Assembly (NCBI GenBank): GCA_031258195.1
Contig: JAIRNF010000057.1
Location: 1 to 64,000, forward strand
DNA: 64,000 nt
Origin: Prevotellaceae bacterium
GTDB lineage: Bacteria; Bacteroidota; Bacteroidia; Bacteroidales; UBA932
Direction: 5' to 3'
Shown: positions 26,844 through 35,503 of the stretch, piece after piece
How the letters are laid out: each line of letters starts with the position of its first letter
How positions within the stretch are numbered: position 1 is the first letter of the stretch
The notes under the pieces: generated by a model
Database searches by the model: none
Seen by the model: the letters and a program-made list of their open reading frames with translations, nothing else
Told to the model about the DNA's origin: nothing
Translations under genes and position numbers: made by a program

Positions 26844-27763
26844 CCTACATTTATCGTTTTTCGAGGTTTAGACTTCGGCTTCGATTTATACTCGTCGAAC
26901 CCCCTACCATAAACCCCCATAACATTTGCAACGGTAATAAAAGCGTTGGGATCTACTTCTCTTACTATATGGTAAACCGAACTCATATCGTATTTTCTGG
27001 CAACAATAACAATCAGCTTCCCTTCTTCTTTAGTATATCCACCCTGCGAACTTACAAGGGTAACACCCCTATTAGCTTCTTTCGTTAGCCTTTCGGTTAT
27101 CAGGTCGTAGTATTTCGAAAAAACGAATATCTGAACTGATTGCTTCGACCCCGACATAAACAAGTCCACCGAGTAAGAGAATACAGCCATTACCACATAG
27201 CCATATACAATAGTACGGAAATCCCAGCTGATAAAGAATGAGGAGCTAACAATAATAAGATCTGCATACAAAAAAACCTTTCCAGGCGTTATATTACGAT
27301 ACTTATTTATAACCATTGCCACAATATCCGTTCCGCCCGCACTTCCACCATGCAAAAGCGTAACAGCCGACCCGATACCGCTAACAAACCCACCAATTAT
27401 AGCGCACAGCAGCTTATCACTTTCATGAAACGATTGCCCGATATACTGAATAAAGCCAAGCTTAGGTAAGAAGTATAGCAGGCTAAATACTAAGAGAATT
27501 CCATAGACAGTTTTAGTTCCGAACCCCCTACCTAGCACTCTAACTCCTATAACAACCAGAATAGCGTTTATACCAAAGAAAAAATATGAAATTGTATCTT
27601 CGCCAAGACCTGCTAAGTAGGCAATAACAGTTGCCATACCTGTCGCACCCCCTCCCACAATTTTATTAGGAATGAGAAAGGCCACCCATGCAAGAGTATA
27701 TAAAAATAAACCGAACGTAACACCGAGGTAAGACCTAACCTCTGAAGCCATCTTTTTTTGCAT
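26840..27763 (-). CDS. YitT family membrane protein (DUF161/DUF2179)
   Basis: A 307-residue protein with five to six membrane helices in the first ~215 residues, including the glycine-rich LLHGGSAGGTDIVAMVINKY. A soluble C-terminal DUF2179 domain follows (GVTLVSSQGGYTKEEGKLIVIVARK ... FITVANVMGVYGRGF). Members are conserved inner-membrane proteins with no firmly assigned transport substrate. It overlaps corC tail to tail by 4 bp and has its own promoter. Confidence 0.85.
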   Translation of the reverse strand: MQKKMASEVRSYLGVTFGLFLYTLAWVAFLIPNKIVGGGATGMATVIAYLAGLGEDTISYFFFGINAILVVIGVRVLGRGFGTKTVYGILLVFSLLYFLPKLGFIQYIGQSFHESDKLLCAIIGGFVSGIGSAVTLLHGGSAGGTDIVAMVINKYRNITPGKVFLYADLIIVSSSFFISWDFRTIVYGYVVMAVFSYSVDLFMSGSKQSVQIFVFSKYYDLITERLTKEANRGVTLVSSQGGYTKEEGKLIVIVARKYDMSSVYHIVREVDPNAFITVANVMGVYGRGFDEYKSKPKSKPRKTINVG

Positions 27764-27788
27764 AAAAATGCTTGCTCAAATATTGGGG

Positions 27789-27817
27789 CAAAAGTAATAA
27801 AAGAAATGCCTCGCAAA
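27789..27817 (-). promoter_or_regulatory. promoter for the yitT-like gene
   Basis: On the minus strand TTTG (27814-27817), 17 bp, then TACTTTTG (27789-27796), 25 bp before the ATG. Confidence 0.6.
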
Positions 27818-27883
27818 ATCAATAAACGGCTAAACATGTTAAACATTATTCACACATCCTCTTATATTTTATAAGTAAAAGAA

Positions 27884-27891
27884 TATCTTTG
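27884..27891 (+). promoter_or_regulatory. promoter -7 element for glsA
   Basis: TATCTTTG, 24 bp upstream of the ATG at 27916. The -33 region is AT-rich without a clear TTTG. Confidence 0.55.
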
Positions 27892-27915
27892 CCTATTAAA
27901 ACAGCACTAATTTTT

Positions 27916-28827
27916 ATGGACTATAATTCTATCTTACAGAGAATACAAAAGGAAGTGGCAGAACTCTTCGGAATTGGTAAGGTTGCGGATTACATTCCAG
28001 CTCTAGCCAAGATTTCTCCTCGCAAATTCGGTATGGCTGTAAAACTTACAAATGGTGAAGAATATTCTATAGGAGATGCCACCGAAGCCTTTTCCATACA
28101 AAGTATTTCTAAGCTGATAATCCTTACGCTTTATTTAAAAAAATATGGTCTGGAAATTGGTAATCGTGTAGGAGTAGAGCCTTCCGGATCTGCTTTTAAC
28201 TCGCTTGTACAACTGGAATATGAAAATGGCATACCTCGTAACCCCCTTATCAATGCCGGAGCTATTGTTCTTACAGATGGGCTTTTGAGCATTTATCCCG
28301 ATATTAAAGAACGAGTGCTGGAATTTGCACGTACCAACAGCGAGAACAGCTCAATTTCTTTTGACGAAGAGATTGCTAAATCGGAATACGATACGGGTTT
28401 TCGAAACTTTGCTTTAGCAAACTTTATGAAGAGCTACGGAAATATCGACAACGATATCTTTTATGTACTGAATGCATATTTTCACCATTGCTCAATTAAA
28501 ATGTCATGTATTGATATGACCAGATGCTTCTACTACCTGGCAAATGAAGGTGTTTCGCAAAACGGAAAACAGATATTATCTACAAGAGGAACAAAACGCA
28601 TAAACGCTATGATGCTTACTTGCGGAACTTATGATGCTGTTGGCGATTTTGCGTTTAGAGTAGGCGTGCCTGCAAAAAGTGGTGTTGGTGGAGGTATTGT
28701 GGGTGTTATTCCAAATAAAATGAGTATTGCCGTGTGGTCTCCCGAGCTGAATGCGCAAGGAAACTCCGTTATAGGAATGAAAGCTATGGAGCTATTTACC
28801 ACCTATACCGGAATCTCAATATTCTGA
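27916..28827 (+). CDS. glsA: glutaminase, serine-dependent beta-lactamase fold
   Basis: Hydrolyses glutamine to glutamate and ammonia in the cytoplasm. The 303-residue protein has the nucleophile motif SISK in FSIQSISKLIIL, the tyrosine and asparagine elements NPLINAGAIVLTD and YANEGV-like region, and the C-terminal AKSGVGGGIVGVIP motif of bacterial glutaminases. I use the ATG at 27916 because the upstream TTG would sit within the promoter. The last 12 nt overlap the end of the convergent HAD pseudogene. Confidence 0.93.
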   Translation: MDYNSILQRIQKEVAELFGIGKVADYIPALAKISPRKFGMAVKLTNGEEYSIGDATEAFSIQSISKLIILTLYLKKYGLEIGNRVGVEPSGSAFNSLVQLEYENGIPRNPLINAGAIVLTDGLLSIYPDIKERVLEFARTNSENSSISFDEEIAKSEYDTGFRNFALANFMKSYGNIDNDIFYVLNAYFHHCSIKMSCIDMTRCFYYLANEGVSQNGKQILSTRGTKRINAMMLTCGTYDAVGDFAFRVGVPAKSGVGGGIVGVIPNKMSIAVWSPELNAQGNSVIGMKAMELFTTYTGISIF

Positions 28828-29475
28828 TAATGCAGCATAAAGCTTATCTAACGTACAACTACTATCAACATGCAGCGTTTGAATGCCCAAAGATTTAGCC
28901 GACTCTATATGCCGGATTGTATCGTCAATGAATAGCGTCCGGTTTACTCTCAACTTATTTTTTTGAAGTACATATTCGAAAATCTCCTTATCCGGTTTTC
29001 TTAAGTGAATTTGGTACGAATAGTACACTTCCTCAAAGTGATTGCTCAAATCGTTTATGCCATGCTCTGCTTTTAGCCGGTTATGAAAGTATGCAATGTG
29101 TAAATCGTTTGTATTGCTAAGCAAAAAAGTTCGGAAGCGGGGCTTTAAATGCTTAAGCGTATCCAGCCTGTATGAGGGGATATCTAGTATCATGGCATTC
29201 CAAACGCTATCAAAACATTGTTGCCCATAGCTAAACCGGGAACCAGCTGTCGCAACCTATTTCTAAACATATCGGTACTAACCAATCCATTTTCGTATAA
29301 ATCGAATATACCTGCTTGGACCGCCTGAGTAGACTTCTCCAAAGCTAAATAAACCTATTACTTCAAATGCGCGCTGCGTTTCCAGATAGTCGATATTAGC
29401 TACTACACCGCCTAAATCGAAAATTATATTATCAATATTAGCAAGTATAACATCCATATATGCTATTTCTTTCAT
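28816..29475 (-). pseudogene. frameshifted HAD-superfamily hydrolase
   Basis: Three frames reconstruct one HAD phosphatase of about 210 residues: IIFDLGGVVANIDY (motif I, DxG variant), then IFDLYENGLVSTDMFRNRLRQ in another frame, then WNAMILDIPSYRLDTLKHLK, FLLSNTND (motif II), LRKPDKEIFEYVL (motif III lysine) and TLFIDDTIRHIESAKSLG (motif IV). Frameshifts lie near 29320 and 29205. All catalytic motifs survive, so the damage is probably recent, or one could be a sequencing error. The 3' end overlaps glsA. Confidence 0.85.
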
Positions 29476-29627
29476 ATAATTATTTCCATAAAGGTATATC
29501 GAACTTAGGTAAAACAACTATTCGCTTAGTATAAATTTTTATGATCGGTCTATATTTTTTGCTTTGATATTTGCGATTTAGCTCTAATTCTCTAACTTTG
29601 TCATCCGATTTTTCGCCTAGTGCAGAA

Positions 29628-29732
29628 AAAATCAGGGCCCATAGCTCAGTTGGTTAGTAGCACCTGACTCATAATCAGGGGGTCGCTGGTTCAAGCCCAG
29701 CTGGGCCCACCTAAAAATTAAAGAGTTACGTT
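29628..29732 (+). repeat. 105-bp direct repeat, left copy (contains tRNA gene)
   Basis: Identical to 32313-32417. It starts 7 bp upstream of the tRNA and ends within the terminator stem. Outside it the flanks differ. Confidence 0.9.
29635..29709 (+). tRNA. tRNA with CAT anticodon (Ile2 or Met), copy 1
   Basis: A cloverleaf folds with a 7-bp acceptor stem (GGGCCCA/TGGGCCC), anticodon stem CCTGA/TCAGG around CTCATAA (anticodon 29670-29672) and T arm GCTGG-TTCAAGC-CCAGC. The T arm resembles that of E. coli tRNA-Ile2, so lysidine-modified Ile decoding of AUA is as likely as elongator Met. The D arm is one base longer than usual (TTAGTAGC instead of TTAGAGC), leaving a mismatch at the top of the D stem. 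CCA is not encoded in full (A-CC-T). Confidence 0.93.
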
Positions 29733-29753
29733 GAAATAGCGTGACTCTTTTTT
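29720..29753 (+). terminator. rho-independent terminator after tRNA copy 1
   Basis: AAAGAGTTACG (29720-29730) pairs with CGTGACTCTTT (29740-29750) with one G-T wobble, followed by Ts. Confidence 0.8.
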
Positions 29754-29792
29754 GTTTTTATAAGGCTTGTTTTGCTGCGAATTTCATACATG

Positions 29793-29813
29793 ATGTAAAC
29801 CCATATGTAAACC
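29793..29813 (+). repeat. paired ATGTAAACC repeats, left end of the tRNA-bounded island
   Basis: ATGTAAACC occurs at 29793-29801 and 29805-29813 (12-bp period), 84 bp after the tRNA. The same pair with the same period and orientation lies at 32237-32257, and a degenerate pair lies 91 bp after the second tRNA. The rest of the 265-bp gap 29710-29974 shows only the terminator. Confidence 0.8.
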
Positions 29814-29974
29814 AGTGCACAATACTTAAAGCACTGATGAATACCACAGTAGAAGTCGTTTTTATCGCTTGTGGGCTTTGTCAGAGCCTGTTACCTTAGA
29901 TTGGCGCAGTTCCACGCTTTCTTTATTTGAAAATACCGTTAGGAACTGGACGGTAAACAAAAATCACAACTAAA

Positions 29975-30700
29975 ATGAAAAGATTTTTTCTATTCCTAAT
30001 GTTGCCTTTATTGGCTATTACATTTAATTCATGCTCTGATGACGATGATAACAATGGTAATAACGGAGATTCGGGTAAGCTCGTTAAGAGTATTGTTGAA
30101 GGTAATATGGTATCAACATTTGAATACGATAGCCAGAACAGGCTTACCAAATCCATTCATAAGGAGGATGGACGACAAGATGTTTTTAATACATTTACCT
30201 ACGAGAATAACAAACTAGCTTATACACTTACCGATTTAAACAACCCAGAAGAAAACGGCACAATAGTTTTATATTTCGATGATGCAGGCTATTTGATTAA
30301 CATTGATGATGAAGGTTATTACGATACCTTTACATACGTAGGAGGTTATCTTAATAGAACAGTTGGTTCGTTAGGTTACACCCAATCTTTTACGTGGAAC
30401 AACGGTAATATAACCAGCATAACCTCTTCTGATGGATACGAATGGGCATATGACTATAGCGATATTGCTAACAGCTTAAATATTAGATCTGGCATATTTC
30501 CGCACGAATGGTTTCTCGTCTCGCCTAAAAGTAAAGGCGTGCATAGTGAACAATTTCCTTCTTCATGCAAGGAGTATAAGAATGGAACACTCCAATCAAC
30601 TATTGCATATTCATATACGCTGGATAATGATGGTTATCTAACACAAATCACAGTAACTGAGAACGGAAGTGAAGAGAAAATTTTAATTACTTATTACTAG
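29975..30700 (+). CDS. DUF4595-like lipoprotein with YD-type repeats
   Basis: A 241-residue lipoprotein: signal peptide MKRFFLFLMLPLLAITFNSC (C20), an acidic/asparagine linker (SDDDDNNGNNGD), then beta repeats such as VSTFEYDSQNRLTKSIHK, FNTFTYENNKLAY and FTWNNGNITSITSSDG. These resemble the YD/RHS-like strands of DUF4595 lipoproteins of gut Bacteroidota. It is presumably outer-membrane or surface located; function is unknown. It is the first of two cargo genes between the duplicated tRNAs. Confidence 0.75.
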   Translation: MKRFFLFLMLPLLAITFNSCSDDDDNNGNNGDSGKLVKSIVEGNMVSTFEYDSQNRLTKSIHKEDGRQDVFNTFTYENNKLAYTLTDLNNPEENGTIVLYFDDAGYLINIDDEGYYDTFTYVGGYLNRTVGSLGYTQSFTWNNGNITSITSSDGYEWAYDYSDIANSLNIRSGIFPHEWFLVSPKSKGVHSEQFPSSCKEYKNGTLQSTIAYSYTLDNDGYLTQITVTENGSEEKILITYY

Positions 30701-30837
30701 GCATTTTATCTACACTTATTACATATACCCCATTCCTAAATGGAGTGGGGTATTGTATGTAGAATTTACAGAAATCACAACATTTGACTATGTTTAAAGT
30801 TTTGCTAATTTTACAATAGTTTAACTACCACCAAATT

Positions 30838-32115
30838 ATGGAAAAACATTCAACTATTGAAATACAGAAAGAAAAAGCAGAAGAGATAGTTAAAAAAATG
30901 AATGCTCAACTAGCATCGATTAATGCTGTACTGAAAAATGCTAACACAATATTAGGCAATATTGATAAGAGAGACAAAGATTATAAAAAACTTAACGATG
31001 CACTTCTATCTATTAATGCTAAAACGAAGGAAGCTATACTGCTTTTCGAAGCAGATAAAAAGAGTATCGAAAAAAAACTGTCGGAAGCAAATAGATTCTA
31101 TACCCAAAAATATCTTCCTCTTCAGAATAAGATTAATGACCCGTCAGAGGGGTTGTCTGCCATTTTAAAAGAAACACAAAAAGATTATAAAGCATATAAA
31201 ATTGCGAAGGCTGACTGTGTCGCCAAATTCAAAGAAATAGTAGACATCACAAAAAATAGTGGGATTAAGTCTAAGGAGTTAGCCAAGATTGAATCAGCAG
31301 TATTAAAGTTTTACAAGAGTGCAGAAGCCAATACAGCAAAAATAAATAGTCTATTAGTTAAGGCTGATGAAACTTGTTCGAAAATTAATCAAATCTATAG
31401 GGATTTTCTTGAGTTAAAGAAAACAAGTAAAGATTTAGTAGATAATATTTCCACTCTCGAAAAGGATTCTAATACTCTTAAAACTGATATTGAAGATCAC
31501 CACAAAACGTCAAAAGAGAAATTAGAGGATATTCAAAAGATATATGAAATAGCACACGAAACGGGATTAAGCGGAGAATTTGAAAAACGTCGCAATAGTT
31601 TGAATGTTGAAACTAAAAAATGGGAAAAATATATAATATGGACTTCCATTGTTCTGTTAATAGGAGTAGCTCTACTTTTCGTTTGGCAGTTTAAAGCCAA
31701 CAACAATAGGTTTGATAAGGTTTTTGATATTAACTTTTATGTTAGATTTTTAATTTTTTCTCCTATTGTATATTATTTATATTTTGTATCCACACAATAT
31801 AATAAGGCAAAGAAGTTACACGATAAATACGCATTTAAAACAACTCTATCTATGACTATAAAATCACATATCGAACTCCTTACTCAAAATGGATATTTTG
31901 ATGATGCAGGACAATGTGATAAAATTTTAAACTTTATCTTGGATGGATTCCGTAAGATATATAATGAGCCATATGTATCCGAAAGTTATAAGATGAAGAT
32001 AAAACTTGCCAACTTTGAGATAGGTTTACAAAAGAAACTAATTGAGAAATTAAGCGAAATGACTAATTGTGAATCTGGAAATAATGCCATTCAAGCCGTG
32101 ATAGAAAATAAGTAG
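30838..32115 (+). CDS. coiled-coil protein with two membrane helices, unknown function
   Basis: Not recognised. The 425-residue product has a long charged helical N-terminal part (about 1-260) with heptad-like patterns. Two transmembrane helices (about 268-288 and 302-320) are separated by a short loop (NNNRFDKVFDINFYVRF). A helical C-terminal region starts QYNKAKKLHDKYAFKTTLSM. Both ends are probably cytoplasmic. The layout resembles membrane proteins often found in defence islands, for example the DUF6161 type, but homology is not shown. The gene is AT-richer than its housekeeping neighbours and lies alone with a lipoprotein gene between two identical tRNA genes. No signal peptide is present. 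Confidence 0.7.
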   Translation: MEKHSTIEIQKEKAEEIVKKMNAQLASINAVLKNANTILGNIDKRDKDYKKLNDALLSINAKTKEAILLFEADKKSIEKKLSEANRFYTQKYLPLQNKINDPSEGLSAILKETQKDYKAYKIAKADCVAKFKEIVDITKNSGIKSKELAKIESAVLKFYKSAEANTAKINSLLVKADETCSKINQIYRDFLELKKTSKDLVDNISTLEKDSNTLKTDIEDHHKTSKEKLEDIQKIYEIAHETGLSGEFEKRRNSLNVETKKWEKYIIWTSIVLLIGVALLFVWQFKANNNRFDKVFDINFYVRFLIFSPIVYYLYFVSTQYNKAKKLHDKYAFKTTLSMTIKSHIELLTQNGYFDDAGQCDKILNFILDGFRKIYNEPYVSESYKMKIKLANFEIGLQKKLIEKLSEMTNCESGNNAIQAVIENK

Positions 32116-32236
32116 ATAGATTTTAAATATTGCTATATACACAACCCATTCCAAACGGAGTGGGTTTTTATTCAAGTAAGACAAAATCATTTTTATAATA
32201 AACATACTTATTAACCAGTACTGAATTTACATAGTA

Positions 32237-32257
32237 ATGTAAACCATCATGTAAACC
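32237..32257 (+). repeat. paired ATGTAAACC repeats, right end of the island
   Basis: ATGTAAACC at 32237-32245 and 32249-32257, same 12-bp period as the left pair, 62 bp before the second tRNA. Confidence 0.8.
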
Positions 32258-32312
32258 GAACAGAGAAATAAAAAAATCAAATCCTTTTTATAGTTGTTAC
32301 TTTCTCATATCC

Positions 32313-32417
32313 AAAATCAGGGCCCATAGCTCAGTTGGTTAGTAGCACCTGACTCATAATCAGGGGGTCGCTGGTTCAAGCCCAGCTGGGCCCACCTAAA
32401 AATTAAAGAGTTACGTT
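32313..32417 (+). repeat. 105-bp direct repeat, right copy (contains tRNA gene)
   Basis: Identical to 29628-29732, 2685 bp away in the same orientation. Confidence 0.9.
32320..32394 (+). tRNA. tRNA with CAT anticodon (Ile2 or Met), copy 2
   Basis: Identical over all 75 nt to the tRNA at 29635-29709, including the extra D-arm base and the CAT anticodon (32355-32357). Identical flanks mark it as a recent duplication or an integration footprint. Confidence 0.93.
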
Positions 32418-32436
32418 TATAGATGTAACTCTTTTT
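32405..32436 (+). terminator. rho-independent terminator after tRNA copy 2
   Basis: AAAGAGTTAC (32405-32414) pairs perfectly with GTAACTCTTT (32425-32434), then Ts. Its loop differs from that of copy 1. Confidence 0.8.
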
Positions 32437-32484
32437 TATTTTTGTCGGGTCTGTTAGAGGCTGTTTTAAATAACTTGTTACAAC

Positions 32485-32502
32485 ATGTAAGCCTATACAT
32501 TA
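32485..32502 (+). repeat. degenerate ATGTAAACC-like pair after tRNA copy 2
   Basis: ATGTAAGCC (32485-32493) followed after 3 bp by ACATTAAAT occupies the same distance (91 bp) after tRNA copy 2 as the intact pair after copy 1 (84 bp). Confidence 0.4.
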
Positions 32503-32591
32503 AATATTAGTGACTGATCAGCATATGTTATAAATATTGTTTGTTATCGCTTAAAATCCTTACAAAAGACAAATTATTCGCATACACCCAT

Positions 32592-33580
32592 CTAACGACA
32601 AGTATTTAATAGCTCTTTATTTCCAAAGCATAACGAGATTATATCGTTAAGAATAGAGTGCCCCGTATTGCTATTAGCAAAATACGCCAAGTATTTTTTA
32701 TCCTTAGGTATTGTCATAAAAAACGCTTTAAAGTCTCCATTACTACCCCAGTGATAGTATATTTCTCCAAGCTCCTTATTTTGCTCTATAGCTGCATTTT
32801 TTATAAAAAAAGAGTACTCTTTAGCCGTTGTTCTTAGCGTATAAGCCGAATTTCTCCCGGAAAAATTTCTTTACCTGTACTCTTCCCTTCTTTATCGTGC
32901 CCATAAGCTGCTTTAGAATAGTAGCTTTCTTTCCAGCCAAAGCTGCTATTAGACATATCGAAAGGAATGAAAACCTCTTCTTCGGCAATTTGCTGTAAAG
33001 ATCGACCTCTGATTTGTTCAACCGCTCTTTGTAAAAAGGCAAAGGCTTCTCCAGAATAGCTGAAAGCAGAATCGGGCTTAAACTTAAAGCGTATAGGAGA
33101 AGTTGACCACTCATCATTTGTGGGTGAACTTGTTGCCCAATCAGGAAGCCCTGTTTTATGTACACGGGGGGGGTAATCATTTTTGCCCACTCTTTATTCT
33201 CAAACCTATCTATATCGGTATATCGATATATGGGTGTATCCTAGATCTATCTCTCCTTTATCTACCATCCTCATTACAATGTAACCAAATATCGGCTTAC
33301 TTAACGATGCCGTTTGAAAAATGGTGGTTCCATCTTCTAAGGCAGGTATAGAATCAACTTGCGAAGATTCAAACGAAATAACATTTTCGCCATCTCCAAA
33401 TTCAAGCTGAATATGAGGTATGTTTGCATCTGCTGCTAATTTTTTGATGGTCTCAATTAGCTTTTCGTTGTTCGAGTTTACCTTTGGTTTACACGGCGTT
33501 ATAGTAAAAACGCCGGCTACAAGTAATACCAATAAGTGTAGGTTAAGCTTTCTCATAGGGTTTGTCTTTAGGGTTAGCAT
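32592..33580 (-). pseudogene. broken serine hydrolase (class C beta-lactamase fold), paralogue of the next gene
   Basis: Reconstructed from three frames, it parallels the intact gene at 33580-34683: lipoprotein signal ending TITPCKPK, IFQTASLSKPIFGYIVMRMV (SxxK), then HKTGLPDWATSSPTNDEW, FSYSGEAFAFLQRAVEQI (YSG) and EIYYHWGSNGDFKAF (HxG region). Lesions are a frameshift near 33235, another at a run of eight G/C (33171-33178 on the plus strand), one near 32850, and an in-frame loss of about 45 codons before the HWG motif. Its start codon overlaps the stop of the intact copy, so the two were a tandem duplicate in one operon. Confidence 0.88.
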
Positions 33581-34683
33581 TAATCATCCTTTATCCATAC
33601 TGATAAGTTTAGCGGTTTAGTAATTCCAAAATAAAGCGATGTTAGCTGATTAATAATATCATGCCCATAATGGCTATTAGTCAGGTATATCAAGTATTTA
33701 TTCACTTTTGGAGCCACAATAAAAAGTGCCTTAAAGTTACCGTTATCGCCCCAATGATGATAGATATCGCCCAACTCTTCGTTATGTTCTATGCCAATGC
33801 CTAAACCCCATTCTATAAACTTATCATACTCTTTCGGCTCTTTTTTGCCGGAGGCAATGCCTGTTGGACAGAGCATCAACCTATGCGTTTCGGGTTTCAA
33901 CCCCCTACCATCTACCAGTACGTTTTGTATAAAATGTGAGTACTCTTTTGCCGTTGTCCTCAGCGTATATCCGCAATTCTCTCTGGGAAACACCTGTATC
34001 CCAACACTCTCGCCCTTGCTGTTATAGCCATCTATGGCAAGAGAATCGTAACTGCCTTTCCAGCCAAAACTACTATTAGGCATATCGAAAGGTATAAAAA
34101 CTTCTTCGGCAGCAATTTGCTGCAACGATTTACCTCTTATTTTTTCGATTGCTCGTTGTAGAAAAGCAAATGCTTCGCCAGAGTAGGCAAAGACTGTATC
34201 TGGTTTATGCAAAAAGCCGATGGGAGATGCTACCCATTCGTCTGACGACGGCGCTCTTACCGCCCAGTTAGGCAGACCTGTTCGGTGTGATAGCACCATG
34301 CGCGGTGTAAGCTCTGCTGCCCGTTCTTTATCCACAAACCGGTCGATATCGGTGTACTTGCATATGGGGTCGTCTAAGCCGATCTCTCCGTTATCAACCA
34401 TTTTAAGTACAATATAAGCAAACACAGGCTTACTTAACGATGCTGCCTGAAAAACGGTTGAGCAGTCCTCTCGCGCAGCTATAGAGTCTCGTTGCGAAAT
34501 TTCGAATGACAGCACGTGGTTGCCATCGTGGTACTCCAACTGCATCAACGGAATTTTTGCCTCTGTAGCAATCTCTCTCGTTTTTTCTATAATAGTATTG
34601 TCTGATTCTGTTCTCGAAGAACCACGGGAGGTAGCTAATACGCTCATAGCAAGCAAGGTGCATAAGTAGTTAGGTTTTAGCAT
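33580..34683 (-). CDS. serine hydrolase, class C beta-lactamase/esterase family
   Basis: A 367-residue exported enzyme of the beta-lactamase class C/EstB fold with the SLSK tetrad (SxxK), YSGEAFAF (tyrosine motif) and HHWGDNGNFKALF (KTG-equivalent HxG). It may act on D-amino-acid peptides or esters; that it is a true beta-lactamase is not implied. I start at the ATG at 34683 (MLKPNYLCTLLAMSVLATS). A related fragment at 36863-36950 reads FCGSSRTES where this protein reads SRGSSRTES, so this copy seems to have lost the lipobox cysteine (Cys to Arg) and may be periplasmic rather than lipid-anchored. Confidence 0.85.
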   Translation of the reverse strand: MLKPNYLCTLLAMSVLATSRGSSRTESDNTIIEKTREIATEAKIPLMQLEYHDGNHVLSFEISQRDSIAAREDCSTVFQAASLSKPVFAYIVLKMVDNGEIGLDDPICKYTDIDRFVDKERAAELTPRMVLSHRTGLPNWAVRAPSSDEWVASPIGFLHKPDTVFAYSGEAFAFLQRAIEKIRGKSLQQIAAEEVFIPFDMPNSSFGWKGSYDSLAIDGYNSKGESVGIQVFPRENCGYTLRTTAKEYSHFIQNVLVDGRGLKPETHRLMLCPTGIASGKKEPKEYDKFIEWGLGIGIEHNEELGDIYHHWGDNGNFKALFIVAPKVNKYLIYLTNSHYGHDIINQLTSLYFGITKPLNLSVWIKDD

Positions 34684-34825
34684 GGTTTTAGGTTTATGCA
34701 AAGGCAAATATATCAATTTTAAAAAAGTATTTTACCATAGCTAATAGCGACCACGCACTAAATAGCATGATTTTTGGTACTTATGCTTAAAAAAAGTACC
34801 TTGTAAAAATAAAATCCACTGAGTC

Positions 34826-35299
34826 ATGAAGCATTTAACTTTACTGGCAGCCCTGCTAATGCTATTAGCCGACTGCAACCCCGCTCCTAATAGCGAGAAA
34901 AAAGAAGTAAGCGAGCCCCGGACAGTAACTATAACATCTGACAATGAAGCCATTGCTACGCTTATAGAAGAATTCAACCTACTTTCTGCTCAAGTAACAG
35001 AACTTTCGTCGCAGCGAACCAACGCCATTAGCATTATAAAAAAGCAGCAAGCCGAAATAGCTGCCTTAGAACCGGGTTCAGGAAAACAACATACTCAAAG
35101 TGCCGAAACCACAGAAGCCAGCGATAATATATCAAGTATATACTCCTCTTTAAGAGATCTTGAGTATGAAATAAATCGAGAAATAAGTAGCATTCGCGAA
35201 GACTGCCGTAACAACAATAGCGAACTGAATGACTTAAGACAGCGGCTGGAGGGTACGGCTAGCTCTTACTCCTCCAATGATAATCTTTACAACTTGTAG
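34826..35299 (+). CDS. coiled-coil lipoprotein, unknown function
   Basis: A 157-residue protein with signal MKHLTLLAALLMLLADC (C17 lipobox), a helical region rich in E, Q and S (about 40-75 and 95-145, for example LIEEFNLLSAQVTELSSQ and IYSSLRDLEYEINREISSIR), and a serine/asparagine-rich C-terminus. It resembles small Lpp-like coiled-coil spacers in layout only. A TACCTTGTAAAA sequence about 30 bp upstream recurs before the broken lipoprotein gene at 37174 and may be a shared promoter variant. Confidence 0.6.
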   Translation: MKHLTLLAALLMLLADCNPAPNSEKKEVSEPRTVTITSDNEAIATLIEEFNLLSAQVTELSSQRTNAISIIKKQQAEIAALEPGSGKQHTQSAETTEASDNISSIYSSLRDLEYEINREISSIREDCRNNNSELNDLRQRLEGTASSYSSNDNLYNL

Positions 35300-35408
35300 A
35301 GCACTGTAAATCAACCAGATAGCAGGGCAAGCGATCTTGAACGAAAATGATAACACCGTAAGCTTGGTATGAACCCTATATAAAACAGGACGAACAGGCG
35401 GCATTCCA

Positions 35409-35479
35409 TTATTAAGCAGCGTTTATAATGCCCTTTTATTTTTAGGTGCTCTGACAGTATTATAAACGCTGCTTAATAA
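35409..35479. terminator. 21-bp inverted repeat between convergent genes
   Basis: Perfect arms 35409-35429 and 35459-35479 with a 29-nt loop, placed between the coiled-coil lipoprotein gene and the broken peptidase gene. Probably a bidirectional terminator. Confidence 0.7.
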
Positions 35480-35503
35480 AACATTTCCTATCCACTCAAT
35501 AGC

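Noticed and set aside
29628..32417. A complete integrative element using the tRNA as attachment site
   Set aside because: No integrase, relaxase or excisionase lies between the repeats, and both tRNA copies are complete including 7 bp upstream, unlike the usual partial duplication. Kept only as a satellite or duplication hypothesis.
33580..34683. Calling the intact serine hydrolase an antibiotic-resistance beta-lactamase
   Set aside because: The fold motifs are shared with esterases and D-amino-acid peptidases; nothing in the sequence shows beta-lactam hydrolysis.
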